Source: Paenibacillus mucilaginosus 3016 (GTDB lineage Bacteria; Bacillota; Bacilli; Paenibacillales; NBRC-103111). Taken from it: a stretch of DNA of 64,000 nucleotides. A program made the translations under genes and the position numbers. The DNA is taken from positions 4,730,001 to 4,794,000 of the forward strand of contig NC_016935.1 of assembly GCF_000250655.1 (NCBI RefSeq). Reading direction: 5' to 3'. The notes beneath the pieces are model-generated. The model was not told the DNA's origin. It did no database searches and worked only from the letters and a program-made list of their open reading frames with translations. This document shows, piece by piece, positions 52,091-59,765 of this stretch (position 1 is the first letter of the stretch; each line of letters opens with the position of its first letter).

Positions 52091-53491
52091 TTACTGCTTC
52101 TGAAGCGCCCACTGGAGGTTGTAGCTCGTGCTGTCGCCGTACTGCTTCACCACGGAACCGGCAGCGGACTGGCCGCCGTTGTCCAGGTACAGGCCTGTCC
52201 CACGGTTCTTGAACTTGACGTAGCTGCCGCTGTAGATGATCTCCCACTGCTGGTTGTAGCTGGTGCTGCCGGTCCACTGGCCGGCATTCGAGCCTGCAGC
52301 CGTGCGGCCCAGACCGTCAATGGCCTTGCCGGTAGTGCGGTTGATCAGCTTGTAGTACTGGCTGCTGAGGTTCACGATCTCAAACTGCTGGTTGTAGCTC
52401 GTGCTGCCGGTCCACTGTACGAGGTCGGCGCCGTCGGTGGTGTTACCGAGACTGTCCAGATACAGCGAGGAGAAGCCGCGATTCTGCACCTTGTAATACC
52501 CGCTGCTGGCGCTGTAGGAAGGCCATTTTGCCGCATCCCAGTACAGGTCCGTAATCCGGAGCGTCGGGAAGTTGCTGTTGTTGGCATCGTAAGCGTGACG
52601 GACCATGACCCACTTGCTGCCGTCCCAGAACGGCTCTTGACCGCCCGGACCGCGCCATCTCGAGTCGCCCACTTCGAGGATCGTGCCGCCGCCGTTCATC
52701 ATGCTCGTCCCGGCCTTGTCGACATAGGGACCCGTAATGCTGGTGGAACGCCCGTAAGCGATCTTATAGGTGCTGTTCGCCGCCTGGCAGCAGTAGTCGA
52801 ACGCGACGAACATGTAATAGTAGCCGTTCGTATAGACGATCTTGGCGCCCTCGATCGGGTTGTTGGCTACGCCGGGTCTGGTCGCGATGGTTTGAATCGC
52901 TGCGCCGGAGGCCGGCTTCATCGTCGCCGGGTCGAGCTTCACCAGCTTGATGCCGGAGAAGAAGGAGCCGAAGGACATCCACAGACTGCCGGAAGCATCC
53001 TTGGTGATTCCCGGGTCAATCGCATTGTAATCCTTGGACGAGTCGGAGCTGATGACCAGCCCGTCATCTCTCCAGTCCCCTGCGGCGATGCTCGAAGCCG
53101 ACATCAGACCGATCAGGGAACGGTTCGTGCCGAATTCGGAGTAAGCGTAGTAGAGCCAGTAGCGGCCGTTATGGTAGATGACATCCGGCGCCCACACTTC
53201 ATTGACGGCGGTCGTTCTCGTCACATAATTGGACCACCAGGACAGAGGGGCTTTGAACATCGGCGTGCCCTGCGTCCAGTTCTTGCCGTCGCTGGAGTAT
53301 TTGACTTTGAGATAGTCCCCTGTATAGAACTGCCACCACGTATTCCCTTCCTTGATCACCGTTGGATCATGCGACTCCACATTCCCGGATACAGTCCATT
53401 CGGCGGCGGAAGCCGGCAGCGCCATGGTGAAGGTCATCAGCAGGGCGAGAAAAAGGGTCATCAGTTTTTTTCTGTTCAAAATTCCTGTCAT
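52091..53491 (-). CDS. Secreted GH43 endo-1,5-alpha-L-arabinanase with ricin-type lectin domain
   Basis: A 466-residue exported enzyme that cleaves pectic arabinan. The signal peptide ends at ASAA (27-30). The five-bladed GH43 propeller has Asp42 in SHDPTV, Asp159 in NAIDPG and Glu214 in NPIEGAK. The last about 135 residues form a ricin-B/CBM13 trefoil with three repeats (YLDSLGNTTDGADLVQW; AIDGLGRTAAGSNAGQW; YLDNGGQSAAGSVVKQY). ATG at 53491 has AAAGGAG nine bases upstream; the ATG at 53500 touches that site. Two cre sites lie upstream, indicating carbon catabolite repression. Confidence 0.94.
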   Translation of the reverse strand: MTGILNRKKLMTLFLALLMTFTMALPASAAEWTVSGNVESHDPTVIKEGNTWWQFYTGDYLKVKYSSDGKNWTQGTPMFKAPLSWWSNYVTRTTAVNEVWAPDVIYHNGRYWLYYAYSEFGTNRSLIGLMSASSIAAGDWRDDGLVISSDSSKDYNAIDPGITKDASGSLWMSFGSFFSGIKLVKLDPATMKPASGAAIQTIATRPGVANNPIEGAKIVYTNGYYYMFVAFDYCCQAANSTYKIAYGRSTSITGPYVDKAGTSMMNGGGTILEVGDSRWRGPGGQEPFWDGSKWVMVRHAYDANNSNFPTLRITDLYWDAAKWPSYSASSGYYKVQNRGFSSLYLDSLGNTTDGADLVQWTGSTSYNQQFEIVNLSSQYYKLINRTTGKAIDGLGRTAAGSNAGQWTGSTSYNQQWEIIYSGSYVKFKNRGTGLYLDNGGQSAAGSVVKQYGDSTSYNLQWALQKQ

Positions 53492-53559
53492 CGAATGCAT
53501 CTCCTTTGTGGTTGATACCGCAAATATTGACAGCCGGCAGGTTGCCTGTCTTTATGTAC

Positions 53560-53573
53560 TGTAAGCGCTGTCA
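53560..53573. promoter_or_regulatory. cre site (CcpA), proximal
   Basis: TGTAAGCGCTGTCA fits the Bacillus cre consensus TGNAANCGNWNNCW and lies about 70 bases before the arabinanase start. Its minus strand includes TTGACA, a possible -35, so CcpA binding would block the promoter. Confidence 0.75.
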
Positions 53574-53674
53574 ATAAAGGACTGCTGAAAGATCTTTCTT
53601 TCTATTGCATAGTCCTTTTAGTTCACAAGATTGTAAATTGCTGTGAGCCTCCTCTGGATGTGATGAAAATAATC

Positions 53675-53688
53675 CGTAAGCGCTGTCA
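53675..53688. promoter_or_regulatory. cre site (CcpA), distal
   Basis: CGTAAGCGCTGTCA repeats 13 bases of the proximal site exactly and lies 115 bases further upstream. Confidence 0.6.
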
Positions 53689-53815
53689 TCCTCTTGGTTG
53701 TCATAACCCTCCCTCGCTTGATGTAGCCTTATTCTATATTTATTTTATGTATTTATCAATAGGTTTAAATAAAATATTTACCCAAGGTTGATGAAAAGTT
53801 GATGAAGAAGCCCCG

Positions 53816-53874
53816 ATGAAGCGAAAGGGTCAAGAGCCGCCGAACTGACGGATAGCTCTCCCCTTATGCTTCAT
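53816..53874. terminator. Terminator-like long hairpin after the LysR gene
   Basis: ATGAAGC...AAGGG...AGAGC is mirrored by GCTCT...CCCTT...GCTTCAT. It lies about 50 bases after the LysR stop, but the T run is weak. Confidence 0.4.
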
Positions 53875-53926
53875 GCCGGCCGCTTTCCCTATTCAGGGTC
53901 GGCACCCGGCCGGCTCCCATGCTTCC

Positions 53927-54823
53927 CTATGCCGAACGTCCCTCTTCCCCGTTCCACATCCGATCTACGATGGAGCCTATCTCCCGGAGCACGGGATCAT
54001 TCCGCTTCTCCTTCAGATACCCGAAATGCAGGTCAATCTGCAGATCGAGGCCGTCCCAGCTCCTCAGCTTGTTGTCACGGACAAACCGCATGGCCACCGG
54101 CTCCGCGAGGAGCGAACAGCCGATGCCGCTGTGAACGAGATCCCCGATCAGCGATTCGTCGTCGACATACATGATTCGTCCGGGAACCAGATCCCGCTGC
54201 AGGAAGTAGTCGATGGACTGCCTGTAGAACGGACAGCCCTGGGTCGTCCAGATCCAAGGCTTCTCCGCAAAATACGCCAGCGACAGCCCGGTCTCCGGAA
54301 CTTCCCAGCCCTTCGGGTAGACGACAACCATCGGAAACGAAGCGACCGGAATCGCATATACGGACGGATGGGTGCCGAATCCATAGTAGAAGCCCGCGTG
54401 AATTCGGGAGGCGCCCAGGTTCTCGAGGAAGTCTTCACTCTTGCTTTCGATAAAATGCAGCTCGGCCTGCGCGATGGATTCCGAAGCGAGCCGGATCAAG
54501 TCTTCGACCCGCAGCAGCTGCGCATGGGTGTTCAGTCCGATTCGGACGGGCGCCCCCGGATCGCCCTTCAATCGATTGGCTTTGGCGTAGAAATGATCGA
54601 CGGAATCGAAGATGTTCCGCGCTTCCTGCAGCAGCTCCGCCCCTTTTTCCGTCAGGGCCATCCCCTTGGAAGTCCGGTGAAAGAGAGAAAAGCCCACCTC
54701 TTTCTCCAGCGCTTTGATATGCGCGCTTGCGGCCGGCTGGCTAGTGTTCAGACGGGCCGCCGCTTCGGTCAAGCTGCCCCTGCGGGCAATCTCCAGGAAG
54801 GTTTTCAATTGATACAGTTCCAA
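53927..54823 (-). CDS. LysR-family transcriptional regulator
   Basis: A 298-residue regulator, the usual family length. The helix-turn-helix is in ELYQLKTFLEIARRGSLTEAA and LNTSQPAASAHIKALEKEVG (quoted parts); a substrate-binding effector domain follows. TTG at 54823 is chosen for AGGGAGGGAG eight bases upstream; the open frame extends 62 codons further but without family similarity. It is divergent from a LysE-type exporter, a common regulator-target arrangement. Confidence 0.9.
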   Translation of the reverse strand: MELYQLKTFLEIARRGSLTEAAARLNTSQPAASAHIKALEKEVGFSLFHRTSKGMALTEKGAELLQEARNIFDSVDHFYAKANRLKGDPGAPVRIGLNTHAQLLRVEDLIRLASESIAQAELHFIESKSEDFLENLGASRIHAGFYYGFGTHPSVYAIPVASFPMVVVYPKGWEVPETGLSLAYFAEKPWIWTTQGCPFYRQSIDYFLQRDLVPGRIMYVDDESLIGDLVHSGIGCSLLAEPVAMRFVRDNKLRSWDGLDLQIDLHFGYLKEKRNDPVLREIGSIVDRMWNGEEGRSA

Positions 54824-54888
54824 GCCTGCTCCCTCCCTTTTTTGGTGCATGCGCTGACCCTTCCGTTTTTCTGATGGCTCCCATCCGG

Positions 54889-54927
54889 AATTGCAATTGG
54901 ACGACGGGAAACCGGTTGGGCTATAGT
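54889..54927 (+). promoter_or_regulatory. Promoter and probable LysR operator of the LysE-type gene
   Basis: The palindrome AATTGCAATT (54889-54898) overlaps a TTGGAC -35-like hexamer, which is followed after 19 bases by TATAGT. Confidence 0.4.
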
Positions 54928-54962
54928 AGCCCCAGAAAGTAGAACGTAAGGAGCGTGCACTC

Positions 54963-55550
54963 ATGTCTGCTGTCATTGCCATGTGTCTTTTCTCGTTATC
55001 GATGTCCATCTCTCCCGGTCCGGTGAACCTGACGATTCTCTCGTCGGGAGTGAATTACGGATTCAAGAGGTCCCTTCCGTTCGTCTCCGGCGCAACGATA
55101 GGGTTCACGATCCTGCTGGCCGCCGTCGGGCTCGGGCTCTCCCGGCTCGTGACAGAGGCTCCTCTATTCTTTGAGCTGCTGCCGTATGCGGGCGCCGCAT
55201 ATATGGGTTATATCGGCTGGAAGATCCTGTTCGCCCGTCCGGATATGGGGGTCAGAGAGGAAGGGCAGCCGCGCTTGCGCCAGGGTTTTCTCATGCAGTG
55301 GCTGAATCCCAAGGCCTGGATCGCCTGTGTATCCGGGGTATCCGCCTTCGGGCTCGACGGTTCCTACGCCAAGCTCCTGGTCTTTATCTGTATTTATTTT
55401 GTGATCTGCTATCTGTCCCTGGCCGTCTGGGCTCTCGCCGGGTCCAGGCTGCAGTTTCTCGCGAAGGTAAAGAACGGCATGAAGGCCTTGAATCTGTCCA
55501 TGGGCGGCTCTCTGGTTATTGTAGCAGTCTATCTTCTCTTTTCAAACTAG
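54963..55550 (+). CDS. LysE/RhtB-family exporter
   Basis: A 195-residue membrane protein with about six hydrophobic segments. The family signature SMSISPGPVNLTILSSGVNYG is in the first helix, and the mid-region QGFLMQWLNPKAWI is typical of LysE/RhtB amino-acid exporters. AAGGAG lies ten bases before the ATG. It is divergent from the LysR gene, which probably controls it. The substrate (an amino acid or metabolite) is unknown. Confidence 0.9.
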   Translation: MSAVIAMCLFSLSMSISPGPVNLTILSSGVNYGFKRSLPFVSGATIGFTILLAAVGLGLSRLVTEAPLFFELLPYAGAAYMGYIGWKILFARPDMGVREEGQPRLRQGFLMQWLNPKAWIACVSGVSAFGLDGSYAKLLVFICIYFVICYLSLAVWALAGSRLQFLAKVKNGMKALNLSMGGSLVIVAVYLLFSN

Positions 55551-55579
55551 AGGCAAAGGAAACAATGGGTTCAAACCAT

Positions 55580-55620
55580 AAAAAAAACGGAACACTCATG
55601 AATGTCATGAGTGTTCCGTC
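55580..55620 (-). terminator. Terminator of narK
   Basis: ACGGAACACTCATG pairs with CATGAGTGTTCCGT; on the minus strand eight T residues follow. Confidence 0.92.
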
Positions 55621-55623
55621 TAT

Positions 55624-55666
55624 GGGAAGGTTCAGCAGGACCATCTGCGGGAAGGTTCAGCAGGAC
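55624..55666. repeat. 18-base direct repeat after narK
   Basis: GGGAAGGTTCAGCAGGAC occurs at 55624-55641 and 55649-55666, separated by seven bases, between the narK stop and its terminator. Confidence 0.8.
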
Positions 55667-55681
55667 AACCGGCTAAGGATG

Positions 55682-56992
55682 TCAGGCCGCCCTCTTCTTC
55701 GCCGGGGCAAACAGGCTGCCCCCGGCCGTGCGTTGATAGAAGTACCAGTTGAGGGCGATCGAGACGACGTAGAAGCCGATGAAGATATAGAAGGCCGCGA
55801 CCGGGCTGCCGAAATTCGCTGTCGACCATCCGAACAGCTTCGGAATGAAGAAGGAGCCGTAGGCGGCGAAGGCGGCGGTGAAGCCCAGAACCGGTGCCGC
55901 TTCCTTCACCGGGAAGATGCCGGGGATCATCTGGAAGGTCGACCCCGAGCCGGTGCCTGCCGCGAAGAACAGAACCAGGAAGGCCGCCAGGAAGCCGCCG
56001 AATTCGTGCCGGCCCATGAAGTAGATGACCATGACCGCACCGATGGTCATCGTGATGAGGACCAGGGACGTGACCCGTGCACCGCCGAACTTATCCGAGA
56101 TCCAGCCGCCGAACGGACGGGCCGCCGCGGCCACGAAGGCTCCGAGGAAAGCAAGCGATACATACTGCGGGAACTGGCTCTTCAGCAGCAGCGGGAACGC
56201 CGCGGAGTAGCCGATGAACGAACCGAAGGTGGCGACATAGAGCCAGGTCATGATCCAGGTGTGCTTGCGTTTGACGATGACGAACTGCTCGGCTACGGAC
56301 TGCTTGGTTCCCGGCAGGTTATCCATGCCGAACCAGGCGGCCACCGTCAGGATGGCGATCGGCAGCACCCAGATGAAGGCCGCGTTCTGAAGCCACAGCT
56401 GCTGGCCGTTCTTCAGCAGCTGCCCGTCGCCGGCCAGGGCTGCGAAGGTGCCTGTCGTGATGATGAGCGGAGTGACGAACTGGACGACGGATACGCCCAT
56501 ATTGCCGAGACCGCCGTTGATGCCGAGTGCCGTGCCCTTCTCTTTCTTCGGGAAGAAGAAGGAGATATTCGCCAGCGACGAAGAGAAGTTCCCGCCGCCG
56601 AGGCCGCACAGGGCAGCCAGCGTAAACATGACGGAGTACGGCGTATCCGGGTTCTGTACGGCGAACCCGATGCCCACAGCCGGAATCGCAAGTGCCGCAG
56701 TGGAGACGACCGTCCAGTTGCGGCCTCCGAACTTGCCTACCGCAAAGGTATAGACGAAGCGCAGCGTGGCGCCGACGAGCCCTGGAATGGCGGCCAGCGT
56801 GAAGAGCTGGTCGGGGGTGAAGTTGAACCCGATGTCATTCAGACGGACGGCAACGACGGACCAAATCTGCCAGACAATAAAGGCCAGCATCAGGGAAGGC
56901 ACCGATATCCACAGATTGCGCTTGGCGTGGCGCCGCCCTTCCTTCTCCCAAAACTCCGGATCCTCCGGTTTCCACTGTTGAATTCTAGCCAT
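55682..56992 (-). CDS. narK: Nitrate/nitrite transporter, NNP family of MFS
   Basis: A 436-residue transporter with about twelve membrane segments. The nitrate signatures are present: GGGNFSSSLANISFFFPKKEKG and GTGSGSTFQMIPGIF (parts of both NNP Gly-rich helices), and the N-terminal WKPEDPEFWE is frequent in Bacillales NarK. The second ATG (56992) is used because GAGAGGAA is nine bases upstream, whereas it touches the first ATG (57001). An Fnr-type box sits at the correct distance upstream, as for Bacillus narK. No nitrate reductase gene is in the window. Confidence 0.92.
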   Translation of the reverse strand: MARIQQWKPEDPEFWEKEGRRHAKRNLWISVPSLMLAFIVWQIWSVVAVRLNDIGFNFTPDQLFTLAAIPGLVGATLRFVYTFAVGKFGGRNWTVVSTAALAIPAVGIGFAVQNPDTPYSVMFTLAALCGLGGGNFSSSLANISFFFPKKEKGTALGINGGLGNMGVSVVQFVTPLIITTGTFAALAGDGQLLKNGQQLWLQNAAFIWVLPIAILTVAAWFGMDNLPGTKQSVAEQFVIVKRKHTWIMTWLYVATFGSFIGYSAAFPLLLKSQFPQYVSLAFLGAFVAAAARPFGGWISDKFGGARVTSLVLITMTIGAVMVIYFMGRHEFGGFLAAFLVLFFAAGTGSGSTFQMIPGIFPVKEAAPVLGFTAAFAAYGSFFIPKLFGWSTANFGSPVAAFYIFIGFYVVSIALNWYFYQRTAGGSLFAPAKKRAA

Positions 56993-57054
56993 AACAGTCA
57001 TTTCCTCTCTCTTTATATTTTACTGACCCATCGCGATGTCTTCTTTCTGACCTA

Positions 57055-57098
57055 ATCATACTTGGCAAGGGTCCCCGGGGGATGTAATGTGAATCACA
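57055..57098 (-). promoter_or_regulatory. Fnr-type promoter of narK
   Basis: TGTAA-N6-TCACA (57083-57098) differs in one base from the Fnr consensus TGTGA-N6-TCACA. A TATGAT -10 element (57055-57060) lies downstream on the minus strand, so the box is centred about 42 bases before the expected transcription start, the activating position. Confidence 0.65.
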
Positions 57099-57202
57099 GC
57101 ATCCTTGTCAAACCGGTAACATGGAGAGGAAAGGCTGTTCGGCTAAAACCAGGGGACAAACCCGTATAACGGGCTGGCAGATGCGGCATCCTTTGGTTAG
57201 AA

Positions 57203-57243
57203 ATAAATAAAAGCCGCTTCCCGCATGAACGGCGGAAAACGGC
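57203..57243 (-). terminator. Terminator of the SGNH hydrolase gene
   Basis: On the minus strand GCCGTTTTCCGC pairs with GCGGGAAGCGGC using two G-T pairs, followed by TTTTATTTATT. Confidence 0.75.
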
Positions 57244-57259
57244 CGTGAGGCACGTGCAT

Positions 57260-57931
57260 TTACAATTCTTCAATCCATTGTGCAGCGGCTTGCCGCCACT
57301 CCTGGGCAATGATGCCGTGGCCGTTCACGGTCGGATGAATGCCGTCCCAGATCCAATACGACGGCTCCCTTACCTGGCTCAGCTCATCGAAGCGCTGCTG
57401 CAGCGGTACGAAGAGCAGTCCGTACTCCCCGGCGATCCGCTTCACCGCGGCCTGCATGGGGACGAGTAGCTCCGTCCACTCGTTCAGGGACTCGGCCACC
57501 CGGCCCACGGGCAGCAGGAAGGGCTCCAGCAGGGCAATGCGTACGGCAGGCAGCTGCTCCGTGAGTTCATCGATCATCATCCGGTACAGCTTATCGAATT
57601 TGGCCGGGGTCGCGCCGCTCCCGTCATGGAGCTGGAAGTGGCAGTCATTGATGCCGAGCATGAAGCTGACGATGTCCGGCTGCCGGTGGATGACATCGCT
57701 CTCCAGCCGGGCATACGCATCCACGATGCGGTTCCCCGAGACGCCTTTGTTGATAAAGCTCAGCTTCTTCTCCGGATAACGCGAGCCGAGCTCGGCATGA
57801 AGCAGATAGACATAGCTGTGGCCGATCTGGTGATTCAGGTCCCAGTCCTGCTGCGGATCTTTGTTGCGCTGTCCGTCCGTGATCGAATCGCCCTGAAACA
57901 GGATCACGGTGCCTTCCTTCCTTGGGTTCAT
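57260..57931 (-). CDS. SGNH/GDSL hydrolase
   Basis: A 223-residue cytoplasmic esterase of the SGNH group. Block I is FQGDSITDG (Ser nucleophile), block II contains KGVSGNRIVD, block III is LGINDCH and block V is DGIHPTVNGH (Asp and His). It resembles the YxiM/RhgT-like or acetyl-xylan-esterase-type GDSL enzymes found in sugar clusters. ATG at 57931 is chosen for GAGGAG eight bases upstream. It is monocistronic. Confidence 0.92.
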   Translation of the reverse strand: MNPRKEGTVILFQGDSITDGQRNKDPQQDWDLNHQIGHSYVYLLHAELGSRYPEKKLSFINKGVSGNRIVDAYARLESDVIHRQPDIVSFMLGINDCHFQLHDGSGATPAKFDKLYRMMIDELTEQLPAVRIALLEPFLLPVGRVAESLNEWTELLVPMQAAVKRIAGEYGLLFVPLQQRFDELSQVREPSYWIWDGIHPTVNGHGIIAQEWRQAAAQWIEEL

Positions 57932-58310
57932 GTTCTCGCTCCTCATCAACTTTATTCATCTAATGAACTAAGTTTGGAGCCGCCTTCCGGATTTGTCAAT
58001 CCCCTTCGGCAATCTTGCAGCAGCGCTATCTTTTTAGCCGCGAGATGTAAAGTTTACCTAACCATCCATATGTATCATCTTTGCGCCGGCATGCTGAACG
58101 GTCAACAGGTACACAAAGCCTCTTCCCTTTCCCCTCCGATGTTAATGGCCGGGTTAACTATGCTGCGTTCCGGACATAGACCCGTGGCCTGGCTGGAGTT
58201 CTTTCATCTGTTACATAGAAGCGGGAGCAGCTGCATCGCAGTCTGCTCCCGTTCAGGTCATCTAACGTTCTCCATCCGTTAAGAAGCGTATGGCTGGGTA
58301 CTTTGGGGGG
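57932..58310. other. Intergenic region with a hairpin
   Basis: No gene is apparent. CGGGAGCAG (58222-58230) pairs with CTGCTCCCG (58243-58251), a hairpin after the crystallin-like gene with little T run. The rest holds the SGNH promoter region. Confidence 0.5.
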
Positions 58311-58685
58311 TCATTGTCTAATAATGAGGATGTCCCGTGGAGGTCTGCCCGTTCTTTGAATCTGGGCGATTTCCGCGTTGGTCAGGTTGCGGCCTACCAC
58401 AATGAACGAAGAGGTGACATTGTTAAAGTTAAATGCGCCCAGGTTCGCTACGTTCTGGCTGCCGCGGAACACGCGGAACGAACCCTGAAAATTGATCCGC
58501 GAGAAAAGGACAAGCGTTACTTCAGAACTCTGTACCACATTACGGAGCCGGAAGCTCGAGAGAACATTATTAAAACGGAAGGCTCCCAGATCCCGGACCG
58601 CCACTCCTCCGCGTCTGAAGAGAATACGGCGTACGGAAAAGTTCGTGCCGGACCACAGCGCAAGACGTACGTCACGGTTTGCCAA
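58311..58685 (-). CDS. Two-motif beta/gamma-crystallin-like protein
   Basis: A 124-residue protein that starts with TTG behind AAAGGAGTG. It has two similar halves of about 45 residues. The first contains LALWSGTNF and ends in NNVLSS; the second contains LVLFSRINF and ends in NNVTSS. Both match the microbial beta/gamma-crystallin Greek-key pattern, and the NNxxSS endings match its calcium-binding motif (N/D)(N/D)xx(S/T)S. There is no signal peptide. A basic tail (IQRTGRPPRDILIIRQ) follows. Such proteins bind calcium and are often linked to stress or dormancy; the role here is unknown. Confidence 0.72.
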   Translation of the reverse strand: MANRDVRLALWSGTNFSVRRILFRRGGVAVRDLGAFRFNNVLSSFRLRNVVQSSEVTLVLFSRINFQGSFRVFRGSQNVANLGAFNFNNVTSSFIVVGRNLTNAEIAQIQRTGRPPRDILIIRQ

Positions 58686-58840
58686 CTCTATCACTCCTTT
58701 TCTGAGGATGATACAGTTTATGAGCAAATCGCTTGAATGGTATACGACAGATACCGCTGGCGATACGTCTGTTTTTAATAAAAAGAGGATACCATTTGAA
58801 ATGGCATCCCACTCTTTGTTCGTCACTAAAGGCGCGCCCG

Positions 58841-59707
58841 TCATTCCCCCAGCGCAAAGCGCAGCGCACGGCTCGCCAGGCCGGGAAGCACGGAGACGTG
58901 CCCTTCCCCCGCGAACTCTACAAAGTCCGTGTGCAGCCCCTTCCCGGCCAAAGACGATAACCTCTCGTACAGGACTCTGGCATTGGCATTCATCCCGCTC
59001 GGATGATCCTTCTCAAGTTCGCCGACCGTGATCAGCAGCTTCAGTGCGCCGCCAAACCGGGGCAAACAGGCTTCGAGCCCGGCCGCCTGTTCCTCGATCA
59101 GCCTCTTGTTCCAATGCACGGACGGGCTGCCGGCGATGTAGGAGTGGAACGTATGCGGCTGCGTCAGCAGCGTTTGGAGGACGAACAGCCCGCCCAGGGA
59201 GTGTCCCAGAATGGCCTGTCTGCTCCGGTCGATCGGATAGTCCCGCTCGATGCGCGGCTTCAGCCTGCTCTCAATGAAGCGGCGGAACGCGTCTGCGCCG
59301 CCGGTCTCCGGCCAGGGCTGGCCGGGGGTTCTGACGGGCAGCGACTCGAGCACCTCCCGAGGCGTCGGCATCGTAAAATCGCAGAACCGGCTCTCATCAA
59401 AAGGGCAGTCGTGCGGATAGCCGATGCCCACCACAACGGCCGGGAGGACGCCGGTTTTCTCCGGTCTGCGCGACTGCACGCGCAGGGCTTCCACAAGGGT
59501 GCCGAACAACGCGTTGGCATCCAGTGCGTACAGCACCGGATAGCCTTGGGAAGGCGGCTTCTGCGTCGGCGCAGCCACCATGATCCGATAAGGCTGTCCC
59601 CCCTCCTCCCTGCGCAGCAGGAACTGCTCTGTGCCGGGCAGGGCATAGGCTCCCATACGGCGACCCTCCTCTGCCGGCGGTTGATCAGCACTAAGTGACT
59701 GGGTCAA
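58841..59707 (-). CDS. besA: Siderophore esterase, BesA/Fes-like
   Basis: A 288-residue cytoplasmic alpha/beta hydrolase of the esterase-D group. Ser170 is in LGHSLGG, an acidic residue in VGELEKDH and the His in FAGEGHVSVL. It ends the feuA-feuB-feuC operon, in the position of Bacillus subtilis besA (ybbA), whose product opens the trilactone of ferri-bacillibactin to release iron. A TTG start lies behind GAGGAGGAAG, 58 bases after feuC. The exact siderophore is inferred. Confidence 0.85.
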   Translation of the reverse strand: MTQSLSADQPPAEEGRRMGAYALPGTEQFLLRREEGGQPYRIMVAAPTQKPPSQGYPVLYALDANALFGTLVEALRVQSRRPEKTGVLPAVVVGIGYPHDCPFDESRFCDFTMPTPREVLESLPVRTPGQPWPETGGADAFRRFIESRLKPRIERDYPIDRSRQAILGHSLGGLFVLQTLLTQPHTFHSYIAGSPSVHWNKRLIEEQAAGLEACLPRFGGALKLLITVGELEKDHPSGMNANARVLYERLSSLAGKGLHTDFVEFAGEGHVSVLPGLASRALRFALGE

Positions 59708-59765
59708 TGCAAACTTCCTCCTCTTTTCTTATCATCAATTGTCGAGCATGAGGCAAAGTACAAAA

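Noticed and set aside
54824..55009. 62-codon N-terminal extension of the LysR regulator
   Set aside because: It overlaps the divergent promoter region and the LysE-type start; the TTG at 54823 gives the normal family length and has a good ribosome site.
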